Positions 1 through 8,645 of a stretch of DNA of 64,000 nt are shown one piece after another. This DNA comes from Halomonas sp. BDJS001 (GTDB lineage: Bacteria; Pseudomonadota; Gammaproteobacteria; Pseudomonadales; Halomonadaceae), in NCBI RefSeq assembly GCF_026104355.1, contig NZ_CP110535.1, forward strand, positions 3,162,001 through 3,226,000, in the 5' to 3' direction. How positions within the stretch are numbered: position 1 is the stretch's first letter; every line of letters begins with the position of its first letter. Position numbers and translations under genes: made by a program. The notes under the pieces were generated by a model. That model worked only from the letters and a program-made list of their open reading frames with translations, was not told the origin of the DNA and ran no database searches.

Positions 1-910
1 GCACACGCTTACCAATCTCGGTAAAATCGGCCAACGACAGCTCAACGCCAATGGTGCGCGCCATGGCGATCAGATGGAGCACTGCATTGGTAGAACCGCC
101 CAGAGCAATCACCACAGTAATGGCGTTCTCAAACGCTTCCCGGGTCATAATATCGGAAGGTTTGATATCGTCGGCCAGCAGCGCCAGCACCGCCTCACCC
201 GCCGCTTTACAGTCGTCGCGCTTCTCTTGAGAGATGGCATTTTGCGCCGAGCTACCCGGCAGGCTCATGCCCAAGGCTTCAATGGCCGAGGCCATAGTGT
301 TGGCGGTGTACATGCCACCACAGGAGCCAGGGCCAGGGATCGCCGTTTCTTCGATGTTCTTAAGCTCGATCAGGTCGATATCACCACGGGAGTGCGCGCC
401 CATGGCCTCGAAGACCGAAACGATATCGGTATGCCCCTTGCCGGGCATAATGGTGCCGCCATAGACGAACACGCTGGGGCGATTCAAACGCGCCAGCCCC
501 ATCAGGCAACCGGGCATATTCTTATCGCAGCCACCAATGGCCACGAGGCCATCAAAGCCTTCACAACCGGCGACGGTTTCGATGGAATCGGCGATTACTT
601 CCCGCGATACCAACGAGTACTTCATCCCTTCGGTGCCGTTGGCAATACCATCGGAAATGGTGATGGTATTGAAAATCACACCCTTACCACCGCCCGCATC
701 GGCGCCATCGCGGGCAAATTCGGCCAGTTCATTAATATGGCTATTGCACGGCGTCACCATGCTCCAGGTAGAAGCAATCCCCACCTGAGGCTTTTTGAAA
801 TCTTCGTCGTTAAAGCCCACGGCGCGCAGCATGGCGCGGCTGGCGGCTTTGCCGGGGCCATCGACCACTTGGGAAGAGTGGCGGCGGGAGTTTTGCGATG
901 ACTCGCTCAT
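1..910 (-). CDS. ilvD: Dihydroxy-acid dehydratase, N-terminal part (runs off the left edge)
   Basis: Converts 2,3-dihydroxy-isovalerate and 2,3-dihydroxy-3-methylvalerate to the 2-oxo acids of valine and isoleucine synthesis in the cytosol. About 303 N-terminal residues are visible. They include [19 protein letters not shown] near residues 15-33 and three cysteines that fit the Fe-S ligands of the IlvD/Edd family: TPCNSH (C55), GGCDKNMPG (C128) and [14 protein letters not shown] (C197). The start is the ATG read from 910 downward, giving [10 protein letters not shown]. The C-terminal half lies outside the window. The N-terminal signature favours IlvD over phosphogluconate dehydratase; family assignment is firm, exact substrate is inferred. 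Confidence 0.93.
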   Translation of the reverse strand, partial: MSESSQNSRRHSSQVVDGPGKAASRAMLRAVGFNDEDFKKPQVGIASTWSMVTPCNSHINELAEFARDGADAGGGKGVIFNTITISDGIANGTEGMKYSLVSREVIADSIETVAGCEGFDGLVAIGGCDKNMPGCLMGLARLNRPSVFVYGGTIMPGKGHTDIVSVFEAMGAHSRGDIDLIELKNIEETAIPGPGSCGGMYTANTMASAIEALGMSLPGSSAQNAISQEKRDDCKAAGEAVLALLADDIKPSDIMTREAFENAITVVIALGGSTNAVLHLIAMARTIGVELSLADFTEIGKRV

Positions 911-1045
911 TGGGGATTCCTCTTTGCTTGGCTCACAGTATCCGCATAGCTTGGCGATATATATCGCATCCCGCAAGATGATTAACTCCTGACATCATAG
1001 CGTTCCCCCATCGTTTCTTTGCTTTTGATTAGGCGTCAACCAAAG

Positions 1046-1074
1046 TTGACACTCGCAGAACTGCCAACTATAGT
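1046..1074 (+). promoter_or_regulatory. Sigma-70 promoter of the HigBA-like TA locus
   Basis: TTGACA at 1046-1051 and TATAGT at 1069-1074 are separated by exactly 17 bases. The -10 box ends only 7 bases before the toxin ATG at 1082, so the transcript would have almost no leader, or initiation differs from this prediction. The boxes are seen directly; activity is inferred. Confidence 0.7.
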
Positions 1075-1081
1075 TATCAAT

Positions 1082-1347
1082 ATGGTCGAGTTGATTAAAA
1101 CCGATGTCTTCGATAGATGGCTACGAGAGCTTCGCGATATCCGTGCCCGCGCCAAGGTTGAAGCGGAGATGTGAAGCCGGTCGGTAAAGGCGTTTCTGAA
1201 CTGCGAATTCCTTATGGGCCAGGCTACCGCGTCTATTATATTACCAAGGGGCCTGTGATCGTGGTGCTGCTATGCGGTGGTGATAAAACCAGTCAGCCCC
1301 ATGATATCGAAAAGGCCAAAGCCATTGCCGCGCAATGGAAGGAGTAA
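1082..1347 (+). pseudogene. Broken HigB/RelE-type toxin with internal deletion and frame change
   Basis: From the ATG at 1082 the frame gives about 30 residues (starting MVELIKTDVFDRWLREL) and stops at TGA 1118-1120. The rest of the family sequence continues in another frame (GDVKPVGKGVSELRIPYG, then VVLLCGGDKTSQ and DIEKAKAIA) to TAA at 1345-1347. Family members normally carry about ten more residues between the KVEA segment and GDVKPVG. An internal deletion that also shifted the frame is therefore the simplest explanation. The intact protein would be an mRNA-interferase-like toxin of the HigB/phage Gp49 family. The antitoxin gene follows 4 bases later and is intact. Confidence 0.8.
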
Positions 1348-1351
1348 CCCC

Positions 1352-1666
1352 ATGACCGTTCCTAATGTTACTTTCAGTCACTACGATACTGCTGATTATC
1401 TTCAAACTGAGGAAGATATTGCGGCCTATCTTGATGCAGTAATGGAAGAAAATGATCCTGCTCTTCTTGCCGCCGCACTTGGTGATATCGCCCGTGCCCG
1501 CAACATGAGCCAACTCGCCAAAGACGTTGGAATGAGCCGGGAAGGGCTCTATAAAGCTCTTTCGGGGGAAGGCAATCCTGCATTTTCGACCATCAGCAAG
1601 GTCGCTAATTCCTTGGGAATGCGCCTATCTATTAAACCGCTATCGCGGCCAGAAGCGGGCAGCTAG
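1352..1666 (+). CDS. HigA-like antitoxin, HTH-type addiction module antidote
   Basis: A 104-residue DNA-binding antitoxin expected to neutralise the upstream HigB-like toxin and repress the operon. It has the layout of the probable addiction module antidote family: a YLQTEEDIAAYLDAV segment near residues 14-28, then an HTH with MSQLAKDVGMSREGLYKALS near 52-71. I start it at ATG 1352, four bases after the toxin remnant; a longer frame extends upstream into the toxin and is unlikely. Because the toxin is broken, this is now an orphan that may persist as a regulator or through cross-neutralisation. Family call is firm, present role uncertain. Confidence 0.85.
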   Translation: MTVPNVTFSHYDTADYLQTEEDIAAYLDAVMEENDPALLAAALGDIARARNMSQLAKDVGMSREGLYKALSGEGNPAFSTISKVANSLGMRLSIKPLSRPEAGS

Positions 1667-1759
1667 GACGGCCTAGCGAGCATCGCGGAAAACGATTAAC
1701 TTATGATACCTAGCTCTACAACATGACCTCTGTCTTAAAAGAAGATCAAAATAAAACAA

Positions 1760-2278
1760 TTACTGCCAGGAGCGCGCGTTGTGGGGCAAATCACCTTTCG
1801 GATCATAGACCTCTAGACTATCGTATTCTGTTAACGTTTCGGTATAGAGGACAAGATTAGTACCTGAAGCATGTGCCAAAGAAGGAAACAGTATTCCTTT
1901 AACACCTTGCTCCAACGCCATATCGCCTAGTAACCAGCTAGGCGGCTCAATACGCTGATTAAACCAATACTTACGCCAGTCACAGTTAAGCTCTTGCCAG
2001 AGGCTATCCCATTTCGAGTTATAGCCTGATCGAAAATCGATAATAGTCGTCACGCTGACCGTATAGCTAACAATCAGCCCAGGTGGCATTAATGCAGAAA
2101 GCTGTTTGTACTCCGCTAACGCTGTTTGCTCCTCTAGCGACAAGTATAATGCATCGACGCCAACTCGGTTTAGCCTTCCTCCATGCTCTCTCGCTCCAGC
2201 CCCACTAGTAGGCGAAAATGCCCAGCGCGGAACATGTACACGGTATGCCTGAGTTTTCAGCTCCGGCAGCACTATCAT
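1760..2278 (-). CDS. RES-domain toxin (NAD+-degrading type) of a Xre/RES TA pair
   Basis: A 172-residue RES-domain protein. Members with a cognate Xre/DUF2384 antitoxin degrade NAD+ and stop growth. The N-terminal region shows YRVHVPRWAFSPTSG, GGRLNRVG and YLSLEEQTALAE, carrying the conserved Arg, Gly-Gly-Arg-x-Asn and Glu. A later ILFPSLAH supplies the conserved serine of the RES motif. Its ATG overlaps the antitoxin stop by four bases (ATGA at 2275-2278), the usual antitoxin-first translationally coupled layout. Length and motifs look complete, so unlike its neighbour this toxin is probably functional. NAD+ as target is family knowledge. Confidence 0.85.
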   Translation of the reverse strand: MIVLPELKTQAYRVHVPRWAFSPTSGAGAREHGGRLNRVGVDALYLSLEEQTALAEYKQLSALMPPGLIVSYTVSVTTIIDFRSGYNSKWDSLWQELNCDWRKYWFNQRIEPPSWLLGDMALEQGVKGILFPSLAHASGTNLVLYTETLTEYDSLEVYDPKGDLPHNARSWQ

Positions 2279-2706
2279 CCCGCTACACCTGCTTGCAGCG
2301 CCTGAACATAGCGCAACAAGTCTTCTGCGCGCCCTTCACTTACGAGTTGCTCGGGTGTTTTATAGTCAAATGCGCTAAGCGGCTCGTTGCGAAACCAAAA
2401 CAGAGCGTCATGAAAGTCACCATTAATATCCGCCGCTGCACCGAGCACACGAAGTGCATCACGAAGATAACGTTGAAGTTTTTCTGCCCCCTGAGCACGT
2501 GAGATCGTCGTACGATGCACGTGCGCTTGACTAGCAAGCGTTTGGATATCGATGCTCAATGCACTGGCAAACAACTTCGGGTTAATCAGTGGGTGGCGAT
2601 CTTCTCGAGCAGCGCCCTTCAAATCAGCCAAAAACCGCTCAAACGAATCAGGCACCAGATACCCGGATGACTCATTAAGGGATTCTTTTACAGTGTCAAT
2701 TGCCAT
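2275..2706 (-). CDS. Xre/ParS-type antitoxin (DUF2384) partner of the RES toxin
   Basis: A 143-residue antitoxin. The middle contains an HTH-like segment (IQTLASQAHVHRTTISRAQG). The C-terminal third has the toxin-binding DUF2384 pattern: ALFWFRNEPLSAFDYKTPEQLVSEGRAEDLLRY is a variant of the usual W-x-x-P-x-P-L-x-G/x-P-x-x-L box. The start is chosen at ATG 2706 because a GGAGG box ends six bases before it; a TTG two codons earlier would sit on top of that box. It overlaps the toxin start by four bases and probably represses its own promoter, as family members do. Confidence 0.85.
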   Translation of the reverse strand: MAIDTVKESLNESSGYLVPDSFERFLADLKGAAREDRHPLINPKLFASALSIDIQTLASQAHVHRTTISRAQGAEKLQRYLRDALRVLGAAADINGDFHDALFWFRNEPLSAFDYKTPEQLVSEGRAEDLLRYVQALQAGVAG

Positions 2707-2884
2707 GGGCAACCTCCTGCTACGCTTATACAGCCAATATGCAACTCATATGCATCGTATTTTCATCATAGCAAATCTAAAGCAGGACGCTAGGGTTTCA
2801 AGCTTCAGAACTAAACTTATGGCACCATACACTTAACCTCTCCGCCACCGCCGTGAAGGAACCATCCATTAAGGAACACCGTGC

Positions 2885-5800
2885 ATGTCTGCAAACTCGC
2901 CACTTTCACAAACGCCGCTAACGCCGGGCTTTATGGTAGTGCATGCCAATCGCCTGGAAGATTTGCGCGGCTTGGCGGTAGAGTGGATGCGTCTCCATCC
3001 GCTCGGCCCGCTGGAGAATGAGACCATTCTGGTGCAGAGCAACGGTATCGGGCAGTGGCTGAAGCTGGCGCTGGCTGAAGACCAGGCCCAAGGCGGCGCA
3101 GGTATAGCGGCGGCACTCAACGTCACGCTACCTGCGCGTTTTTTATGGCAGGCCTACCGCACGGTGCTGACGCAGCTGACCCATGACGAGCAGGCAGTGC
3201 CCGAAACCTCGCCGTTTGATAAGTCGCGGTTGATATGGCGCTTATTGCGCCTACTACCCAGTCTAGCCGAGCAGGAAGCGTTCGCACCGCTGGCGCGCTT
3301 TTTAGAGGTCGACCGCGACCAGCGCAAGCACTACCAATTGGCCGAGCGGTTGGCGGATCTGTTCGATCAGTATCAGGTGTATCGTGCCGACTGGCTGGAC
3401 GCCTGGGCGAAGGGCAACGATGTGCTGATCACCGCCCGTGGCGAAGCCCGCCCGCTGGAAGAACACCAGCTGTGGCAGCCAGAGCTGTGGCGCGCACTAC
3501 GCGATGATGTGGCTAATAATCTTGGCGATGCAGGCCTTAACAGCAGCCGCGCCCAGGTGCACAGCCGCTTTCTGGAAGCCGCCGTTCAGCTTGAAGGCCA
3601 GGACTGCCCACACGGCCTGCCCCGGCGGCTGATTATTTTCGGCATCTCCTCGCTGCCGCAACAGACATTAGAAGCACTGGCGGCGCTATCGCGCTGCTGC
3701 CAAATCGTGCTCTGCGTGCACAACCCCTGCCAGTTCTACTGGGCGGATATTATCGAACACAAAGACCTGCTACGCGCGAGCCGCTACCGCCAGCGGCGCA
3801 AGGCAGGCATGCCCGATGCGTTAGATGTTTTGGGCACTGGCGACGCCAGTGATGCCCTGCACCTGCACGCCCAACCGCTGCTGGCCGCCTGGGGCAAGCA
3901 AGGACGCGACTACCTGCGCCTGCTCGATGAACACGACGATTCGGGCAACTACCAAACGCTATTCGAGCAGCAGGCGCTGCGCATCGATATGTTCGAGCCG
4001 TTTAGCGATGGCGAACACAGTTGCCTGCTCAGCCAGCTCCAGGACGATATCCGCGAGCTGCGCCCGGTAGCAGAGACCCAAACCCACTGGCCCGCCTTAG
4101 ACCCGGCCAGCGACGCCTCTATCGTGTTTCATATCGCCCACGGCCCCCAGCGGGAAGTGGAGATTCTTCACGATCAACTGCTCGCGGCCTTCAGCGCCGA
4201 CCCAGACCTGCGCCCGCGGGATATCATCGTCATGGTGCCGGACATCGACCGCTACGCGCCGCATATTGAAGCCGTCTTCGGCCAGTACCGCTCCGCTTTC
4301 AGCAGCTATGCGTTTAACGCCCGCCCCGACGACCCGCGCTACATTCCCTATACGCTGTCGGATCAGGCCAGCCGCCACCGCCTGCCGCTGATGATTGCGC
4401 TGGAAAAACTGCTGCGCCTGCCGGAACTGCGCCTCTCGGTAAGCGACCTGTTAGACCTGCTGGAAGTCCCCGCGCTGCGCACCCGTTTTGGCATTGATGA
4501 GCACGACCTGCCCACCCTCAGCCGATGGATCGAGGGCGCGGGTATCCGCTGGGGACTCAATGCCGAACAGCGCACTCGGCTGGATCTACCCGAGGGCCTC
4601 ACCCAAAACACCTGGGCGTTTGGCCTGCGCCGCCTGCTGCTGGGGTATACGGTAGGCAGCGCCGACGCTTGGCAAGGCATCGAGCCATTCGATGACATTG
4701 GTGGTCTGGAAGCCTCACTGGCAGGCCCGCTGGCGAGCCTGTTGGAAAAGCTGGAAAACACCTGGGAAACGTTCTGCCAGCCCACTGATGCCGCCACCTG
4801 GGTGGCCCGGCTGCGGGAGCTACTGGAAACCTACTTCCTGACCGACGACGCCCAAGAGAGCGTCATGCTCACCAAGCTGGAAACCGCGCTTCAGCAGCTA
4901 CTGGACAGTACCGAAGAAGCCGAGCTTTTTGACCCAATGCCGCTCTCCATGGTGCGTGAACACTGGCTGGGGCAAATCGATGAGCACAGCCTCTCCCAGC
5001 GGTTTCTTGCTGGGGCGGTAAACTTCGCTACCCTGATGCCGATGCGGGCGATTCCCTTCAAGCATGTGTGCCTGCTGGGCATGAACGACGGCGAGTATCC
5101 GCGTTCCCAGCCGCCGATGGACTTCGACCTGATGGGCAGTGACTACCGACCCGGTGACCGCTCCCGCCGCGAAGATGACCGCTACCTGTTTCTGGAAGCA
5201 CTGCTCTCTGCCCGCCAGCAGCTCTACATTAGCTGGGTCGGCCGCAGCCAGATCGACAACAACCCAATGCCACCCTCGGTGCTGGTGGGCCAACTGCGCG
5301 ACCATTTGGCAGCGGGCTGGCGAACGCAAACCGGCGAGCCGTTGCTGGAAGCCCTGACTACCGAGCACCCGCTGCAACCATTTAGCCGCCGCTACTTTAC
5401 CGAACACGCCAGCGACTCCCCCGCTCAAGCTAGGCTCTTTACTTACGCGCATGAATGGCACGCCCTACACGTCCCGCGTAGCGAAAGTACCCAAGGCTCA
5501 AAAGCACCTGAGCTTAAGGCGGACAGGGAACAACAGAACACCTTAACTCTGGCCCAGCTAGGCGGCTTTCTGCGTGAACCGGCCAAAGCGTTTTTCAATA
5601 ACCGGCTAGGGGTCTACTTCGAGCAGGAAGAACTCACTCAACTGGATGTAGAGCCCTTCACCCTGGACGGGCTACAGAACTGGCAACTACAGGATCAGCT
5701 AATCGCCGCCCAGCGCCACGCCGTGGATAACGGCCAGCCGCGTATCGAAGCGCTGCATGCGGCACTGGAACGCTTTAAAGGCCAGGGCGTGCTGGCCGTA

Positions 5801-6517
5801 GGCGCCTTTGGTGAACGGATGCGCGAAGCGCTGGCGGAACCGATGGAGGCGCTGTTTGATGCTTACGAAGACGCACTGCAAGAGTGGCCCCACGCAGTAG
5901 CCGCACCACAGGCGGTGCATGTTGTTGAAGAAAGCATTGTTGAAAGAGCTCAAGGAAGGGTAACACTGGAAGACTGGCTGGGAGAGCTTCGCCAGGATAG
6001 TGAAGGCAACCGCTGCCGGCTGCTACTGCTCAGCAGTAGCCTGGTCAGCCAAGGGCGCGGTCGTGGCCAGTACCGCTGGCAGCACCTGCTCCCCCCCTGG
6101 GTCGCCCACTTGGCGGGCAACATTGAGCGGCCGATGACCACCCAGCTACTCTCAAAAGCGGGCCATGTACGGCTGGAACCGCTAGACGCCGAGAATGCAC
6201 ACTACCAGCTACAAAACCTACTCAGCGCCTGGTGCGATGGTATGCAGGCCCCGCTACCGCTGGCCCCCCAGGCAGCTTTCGCTTGGCTCGCCAAGCTGGG
6301 CACTCCCGAATCAGAACCCGACAGCGACGCCTACGCCGCCGCCGAAACCGCCTACGAAGGCGGCCGCTTCCAAACCGGGGAAGTCGCCCAAAGCGCCTAC
6401 CTTTCCCACCAATGGCCTAGTTTTGAGCGACTGTTTAACGAGCGCGCCCTAGGGCATAGCTTCGTCACGCTGACCGAGGCGCTCTACGCGCCGCTGCACC
6501 GTTCGGTCAAGGGGTGA
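2885..6517 (+). CDS. recC: Exodeoxyribonuclease V subunit gamma (RecC)
   Basis: RecC is the non-catalytic subunit of RecBCD: it splits the duplex, feeds strands to RecB and RecD, and recognises Chi. The 1210-residue product is a little longer than E. coli RecC (about 1120) and starts MSANSPLSQTPLTPGFMVVHANRLEDLRGLAVEW. NETILVQSNGIGQWLKLALAE and the later FKHVCLLGMNDGEYPRSQPPMDFDLM are characteristic. The start is ATG 2885 with AAGGA about ten bases upstream. Unusually, recB does not follow: about 7.4 kb with pncB, two nucleotidyltransferase genes and an aldoxime cluster separates them. Intact, despite a C7 run near 6095 and a T6 run near 3140. Confidence 0.96.
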   Translation: MSANSPLSQTPLTPGFMVVHANRLEDLRGLAVEWMRLHPLGPLENETILVQSNGIGQWLKLALAEDQAQGGAGIAAALNVTLPARFLWQAYRTVLTQLTHDEQAVPETSPFDKSRLIWRLLRLLPSLAEQEAFAPLARFLEVDRDQRKHYQLAERLADLFDQYQVYRADWLDAWAKGNDVLITARGEARPLEEHQLWQPELWRALRDDVANNLGDAGLNSSRAQVHSRFLEAAVQLEGQDCPHGLPRRLIIFGISSLPQQTLEALAALSRCCQIVLCVHNPCQFYWADIIEHKDLLRASRYRQRRKAGMPDALDVLGTGDASDALHLHAQPLLAAWGKQGRDYLRLLDEHDDSGNYQTLFEQQALRIDMFEPFSDGEHSCLLSQLQDDIRELRPVAETQTHWPALDPASDASIVFHIAHGPQREVEILHDQLLAAFSADPDLRPRDIIVMVPDIDRYAPHIEAVFGQYRSAFSSYAFNARPDDPRYIPYTLSDQASRHRLPLMIALEKLLRLPELRLSVSDLLDLLEVPALRTRFGIDEHDLPTLSRWIEGAGIRWGLNAEQRTRLDLPEGLTQNTWAFGLRRLLLGYTVGSADAWQGIEPFDDIGGLEASLAGPLASLLEKLENTWETFCQPTDAATWVARLRELLETYFLTDDAQESVMLTKLETALQQLLDSTEEAELFDPMPLSMVREHWLGQIDEHSLSQRFLAGAVNFATLMPMRAIPFKHVCLLGMNDGEYPRSQPPMDFDLMGSDYRPGDRSRREDDRYLFLEALLSARQQLYISWVGRSQIDNNPMPPSVLVGQLRDHLAAGWRTQTGEPLLEALTTEHPLQPFSRRYFTEHASDSPAQARLFTYAHEWHALHVPRSESTQGSKAPELKADREQQNTLTLAQLGGFLREPAKAFFNNRLGVYFEQEELTQLDVEPFTLDGLQNWQLQDQLIAAQRHAVDNGQPRIEALHAALERFKGQGVLAVGAFGERMREALAEPMEALFDAYEDALQEWPHAVAAPQAVHVVEESIVERAQGRVTLEDWLGELRQDSEGNRCRLLLLSSSLVSQGRGRGQYRWQHLLPPWVAHLAGNIERPMTTQLLSKAGHVRLEPLDAENAHYQLQNLLSAWCDGMQAPLPLAPQAAFAWLAKLGTPESEPDSDAYAAAETAYEGGRFQTGEVAQSAYLSHQWPSFERLFNERALGHSFVTLTEALYAPLHRSVKG

Positions 6518-6570
6518 CTTAACGTTACCGAACCAGGAATAAACGATCAGCGAAAGCAACCAGCCTTTGG

Positions 6571-7752
6571 CTAAATAATCTGCCCATTCAGCGACAATAC
6601 CCGCTTCGCCAGCGCGATCATTTCCGGGTCGCCGGTGTTCTTTTCCGCCACGTCGGAAAGCTTGATCACCGGCAGCCAGCCCTGCCCTTCGGGGCGCGCC
6701 TCGACCATCTTGATCACCATATTCATCGGTTCAGCGCCCACATCGTTGGTGAAGTTGGTGCCGATACCGAACGCCATACCGATACGATCCTGGCAAAAAG
6801 CCTGGATCCGCTCGACCTTCTCCGGTGTTAGCGCATCGGAGAAGATAATCGTCTTGCTCAGCGGGTTAATCCCCAGGCGCTCATAGTGCTCTATGGTCTG
6901 GGAGGCAAACTCGATAGGGTCACCGCTATCATGGCGAACGCCATCGAACAGCTTGGCAAACTTCTTATCGAAGCTGTCGTAAAAGGCCCGTGAGGTAAAG
7001 GTATCCGTTAAGGCGATCCCCAGATCACCGCGATACACATCCACCCAATGTTCCAGCGCCAGGCTATTGGCCATTTTGAAACCGAAGCGGGCACCGTGGA
7101 ACATAAACCACTCGTGGGCGTGGGTGCCGATCGGCTTGACGCCGTGGCGCATGGCCATCAGCACATTGCTGGTACCACTAAACGCCTCGCCGCCGTGGTG
7201 GCTAAGCGCGCCAACCACCCGGTCGTGAACGTCAGAAGAGAAGCGCCGCCGGGTGCCAAACTCAGCAATTTTCAGCCCCAAGCGGCGATAGAGTTCGATC
7301 TTCTCCTTGGCACGCTGCTCAATCTTCGCATCGGCGTCAGGTGTGATCGTTACGCCACGCAGCCGATACCACAGCTCGCTGATCAACGCCATCAGCGGCA
7401 CTTCCCACAGAATAGTGCGGTACCAGGGCCCTTCAATGATCACCGAAAGTTCACTGCCCTGCTGCTCGACGATCACTTCGCTGGGGTTGTAATGAAACCC
7501 GGCAAGGAAATCGAGATACGTCGGGTCGAGATAAGGGCACGTGATTTCGAGATAGCGCTTCTCGCCATCGCTCAATCGCAGCGATGCCATCTTATCGACT
7601 TCGCGGCGAAGTTCGGCGCCAAAGCCTTCAGGAAAAGCATGCTCGCCACGATTGATAAAGGCGTAGCGCGCATGGGCATACGGAAAGCGTTTGATCACGG
7701 CGTTCTGCATCGTGATCTTATAAAAGTCATTATCCAGCAGCGATGTCAGCAT
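6571..7752 (-). CDS. pncB: Nicotinate phosphoribosyltransferase
   Basis: Makes nicotinate mononucleotide from nicotinate, PRPP and ATP in the Preiss-Handler route of NAD salvage, in the cytosol. The 393-residue product matches the proteobacterial PncB length (about 400) and opens MLTSLLDNDFYKITMQNAV, the diagnostic N-terminus. The SHHGGEAFSGTSN segment near residues 185-200 and FGIGTNFTNDVG near 335-350 belong to the active site. It converges on recC and is probably monocistronic. Its placement between recC and recB is the oddity. Function is well supported. Confidence 0.95.
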   Translation of the reverse strand: MLTSLLDNDFYKITMQNAVIKRFPYAHARYAFINRGEHAFPEGFGAELRREVDKMASLRLSDGEKRYLEITCPYLDPTYLDFLAGFHYNPSEVIVEQQGSELSVIIEGPWYRTILWEVPLMALISELWYRLRGVTITPDADAKIEQRAKEKIELYRRLGLKIAEFGTRRRFSSDVHDRVVGALSHHGGEAFSGTSNVLMAMRHGVKPIGTHAHEWFMFHGARFGFKMANSLALEHWVDVYRGDLGIALTDTFTSRAFYDSFDKKFAKLFDGVRHDSGDPIEFASQTIEHYERLGINPLSKTIIFSDALTPEKVERIQAFCQDRIGMAFGIGTNFTNDVGAEPMNMVIKMVEARPEGQGWLPVIKLSDVAEKNTGDPEMIALAKRVLSLNGQII

Positions 7753-7872
7753 GAGATCCCATCGTTAGAGTGAACCGAAGCCGCCGGTAGCGTAAACTAA
7801 AATGCACCTAAAGTGGCTCGGCAATAAGATTATCAGGTGGCGGGGCTGTCATACAGTTAAGGAGCTGACTTC

Positions 7873-8166
7873 ATGCGTATTACTCAAACACATCGCGCGA
7901 TCATTCTCTCCGGGGTGGAAGAGTATATTGATGCTGATGTGGAAGTTCTTGTCTTCGGTTCACGACTTGATGATACCAAGCTAGGCGGCAGTGTGGATCT
8001 ATTGTTGACCTCCAAGACAGAGATCTCCGAACTTTCTTGCGACGAACTTAAAGGCATATTGGAAGAGTATCTTAAGCTGCCGGTTAACATTATAACCTAT
8101 GATCCGTCCGATGAACCAAGCCCGCTCCAGGAGAAAGCCTTAGCTGAAGCTCTGCCTATTGATTAA
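7873..8166 (+). CDS. Small MNT-type nucleotidyltransferase domain, degenerate copy 1
   Basis: A 97-residue product of the minimal nucleotidyltransferase (MNT, pol-beta fold) family, which often acts as the antitoxin half of HEPN/MNT pairs. The catalytic motif is usually G-S-x(9-10)-D-x-D. Here it reads FGSRLDDTKLGGSVDLLL: the GS is kept, but the first catalytic Asp is Ser and only the second Asp remains. The start is ATG 7873, with AAGGAG upstream (about 7858-7863). The next gene at 8221 is a clear paralogue in the same direction, so this looks like a tandem duplication. Catalysis is doubtful; binding or antitoxin function may survive. Confidence 0.7.
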   Translation: MRITQTHRAIILSGVEEYIDADVEVLVFGSRLDDTKLGGSVDLLLTSKTEISELSCDELKGILEEYLKLPVNIITYDPSDEPSPLQEKALAEALPID

Positions 8167-8220
8167 GTAGCCGAGACTCATTCAGTCAGGACTAGACTTT
8201 AACAAGCAGGAGCTGTCTTC

Positions 8221-8529
8221 ATGCGTCTTACCCAAGCACAGCGCGCCGCCATTCTTTCAGGCGTGCACGAATTCATGGGCACAGATGTCAATGTTCATGT
8301 GTTTGGCCCGCGTCTTGATGATGCAAAGCGAGGCGGCGATGTGGAGCTACTGTTGATCTCCCAGACAACGATTCCGCTGCTTGCCAGCGCCGAACTCAAA
8401 ATGGCACTCGAACAACGCCTCCAACTGCCTGTAGATATCGTGACCTATGACTCGACGGCTGAACCCACACCCTTCCAAGCAATCGCCTTGGCACAGTCGA
8501 GCCCGGTTGAAAGTGAGGAAGCGGCATGA
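8221..8529 (+). CDS. Small MNT-type nucleotidyltransferase domain, degenerate copy 2
   Basis: A 102-residue paralogue of the gene at 7873, matching it from MRLTQAQRAAILSGV to the LQLPVDIVTYD segment. Its motif reads FGPRLDDAKRGGDVELLL: the GS has become GP and the second catalytic Asp is Glu, while the first Asp is kept. The two copies have thus lost opposite parts of the active site. The start is ATG 8221, preceded by AGGAG at about 8209-8213. Its stop overlaps the start of a short truncated frame at 8526 (ATGA), the arrangement expected of a TA-type operon whose second gene has been lost. Confidence 0.7.
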   Translation: MRLTQAQRAAILSGVHEFMGTDVNVHVFGPRLDDAKRGGDVELLLISQTTIPLLASAELKMALEQRLQLPVDIVTYDSTAEPTPFQAIALAQSSPVESEEAA

Positions 8530-8645
8530 GTCAGGACGTTCTTAAAACCAGCAATATATTAACAACGCTCATAAAGCGTGCAAAATGGCAATATGCCAGT
8601 TTCAGGGTGGCAGTTGATGTACTCAAATGGCACGCCCTCGGTTAA
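8526..8645 (+). pseudogene. Truncated 39-codon remnant of the gene downstream of the MNT pair
   Basis: An ATG overlapping the previous stop opens a frame beginning MSQDVLKTSNILTTLIKR and ends at TAA 8643-8645, after running into the 3' end of the oppositely oriented aldoxime dehydratase gene (8559). The four-base overlap suggests it was once translationally coupled to the MNT gene. MNT genes are commonly followed by a HEPN-domain gene, so a HEPN toxin cut short by the aldoxime cluster is plausible. The remaining residues are too few to prove that. It is seen as an open frame; identity is inference. Confidence 0.35.

Noticed and set aside
74..901. Long open frame on the + strand opposite ilvD
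   Set aside because: It is the antisense shadow of a clearly recognisable IlvD frame with three Fe-S cysteines; its product has no family features.
7048..7773. 241-residue open frame opposite pncB
   Set aside because: Antisense of a well-conserved gene; no family signature or start context.
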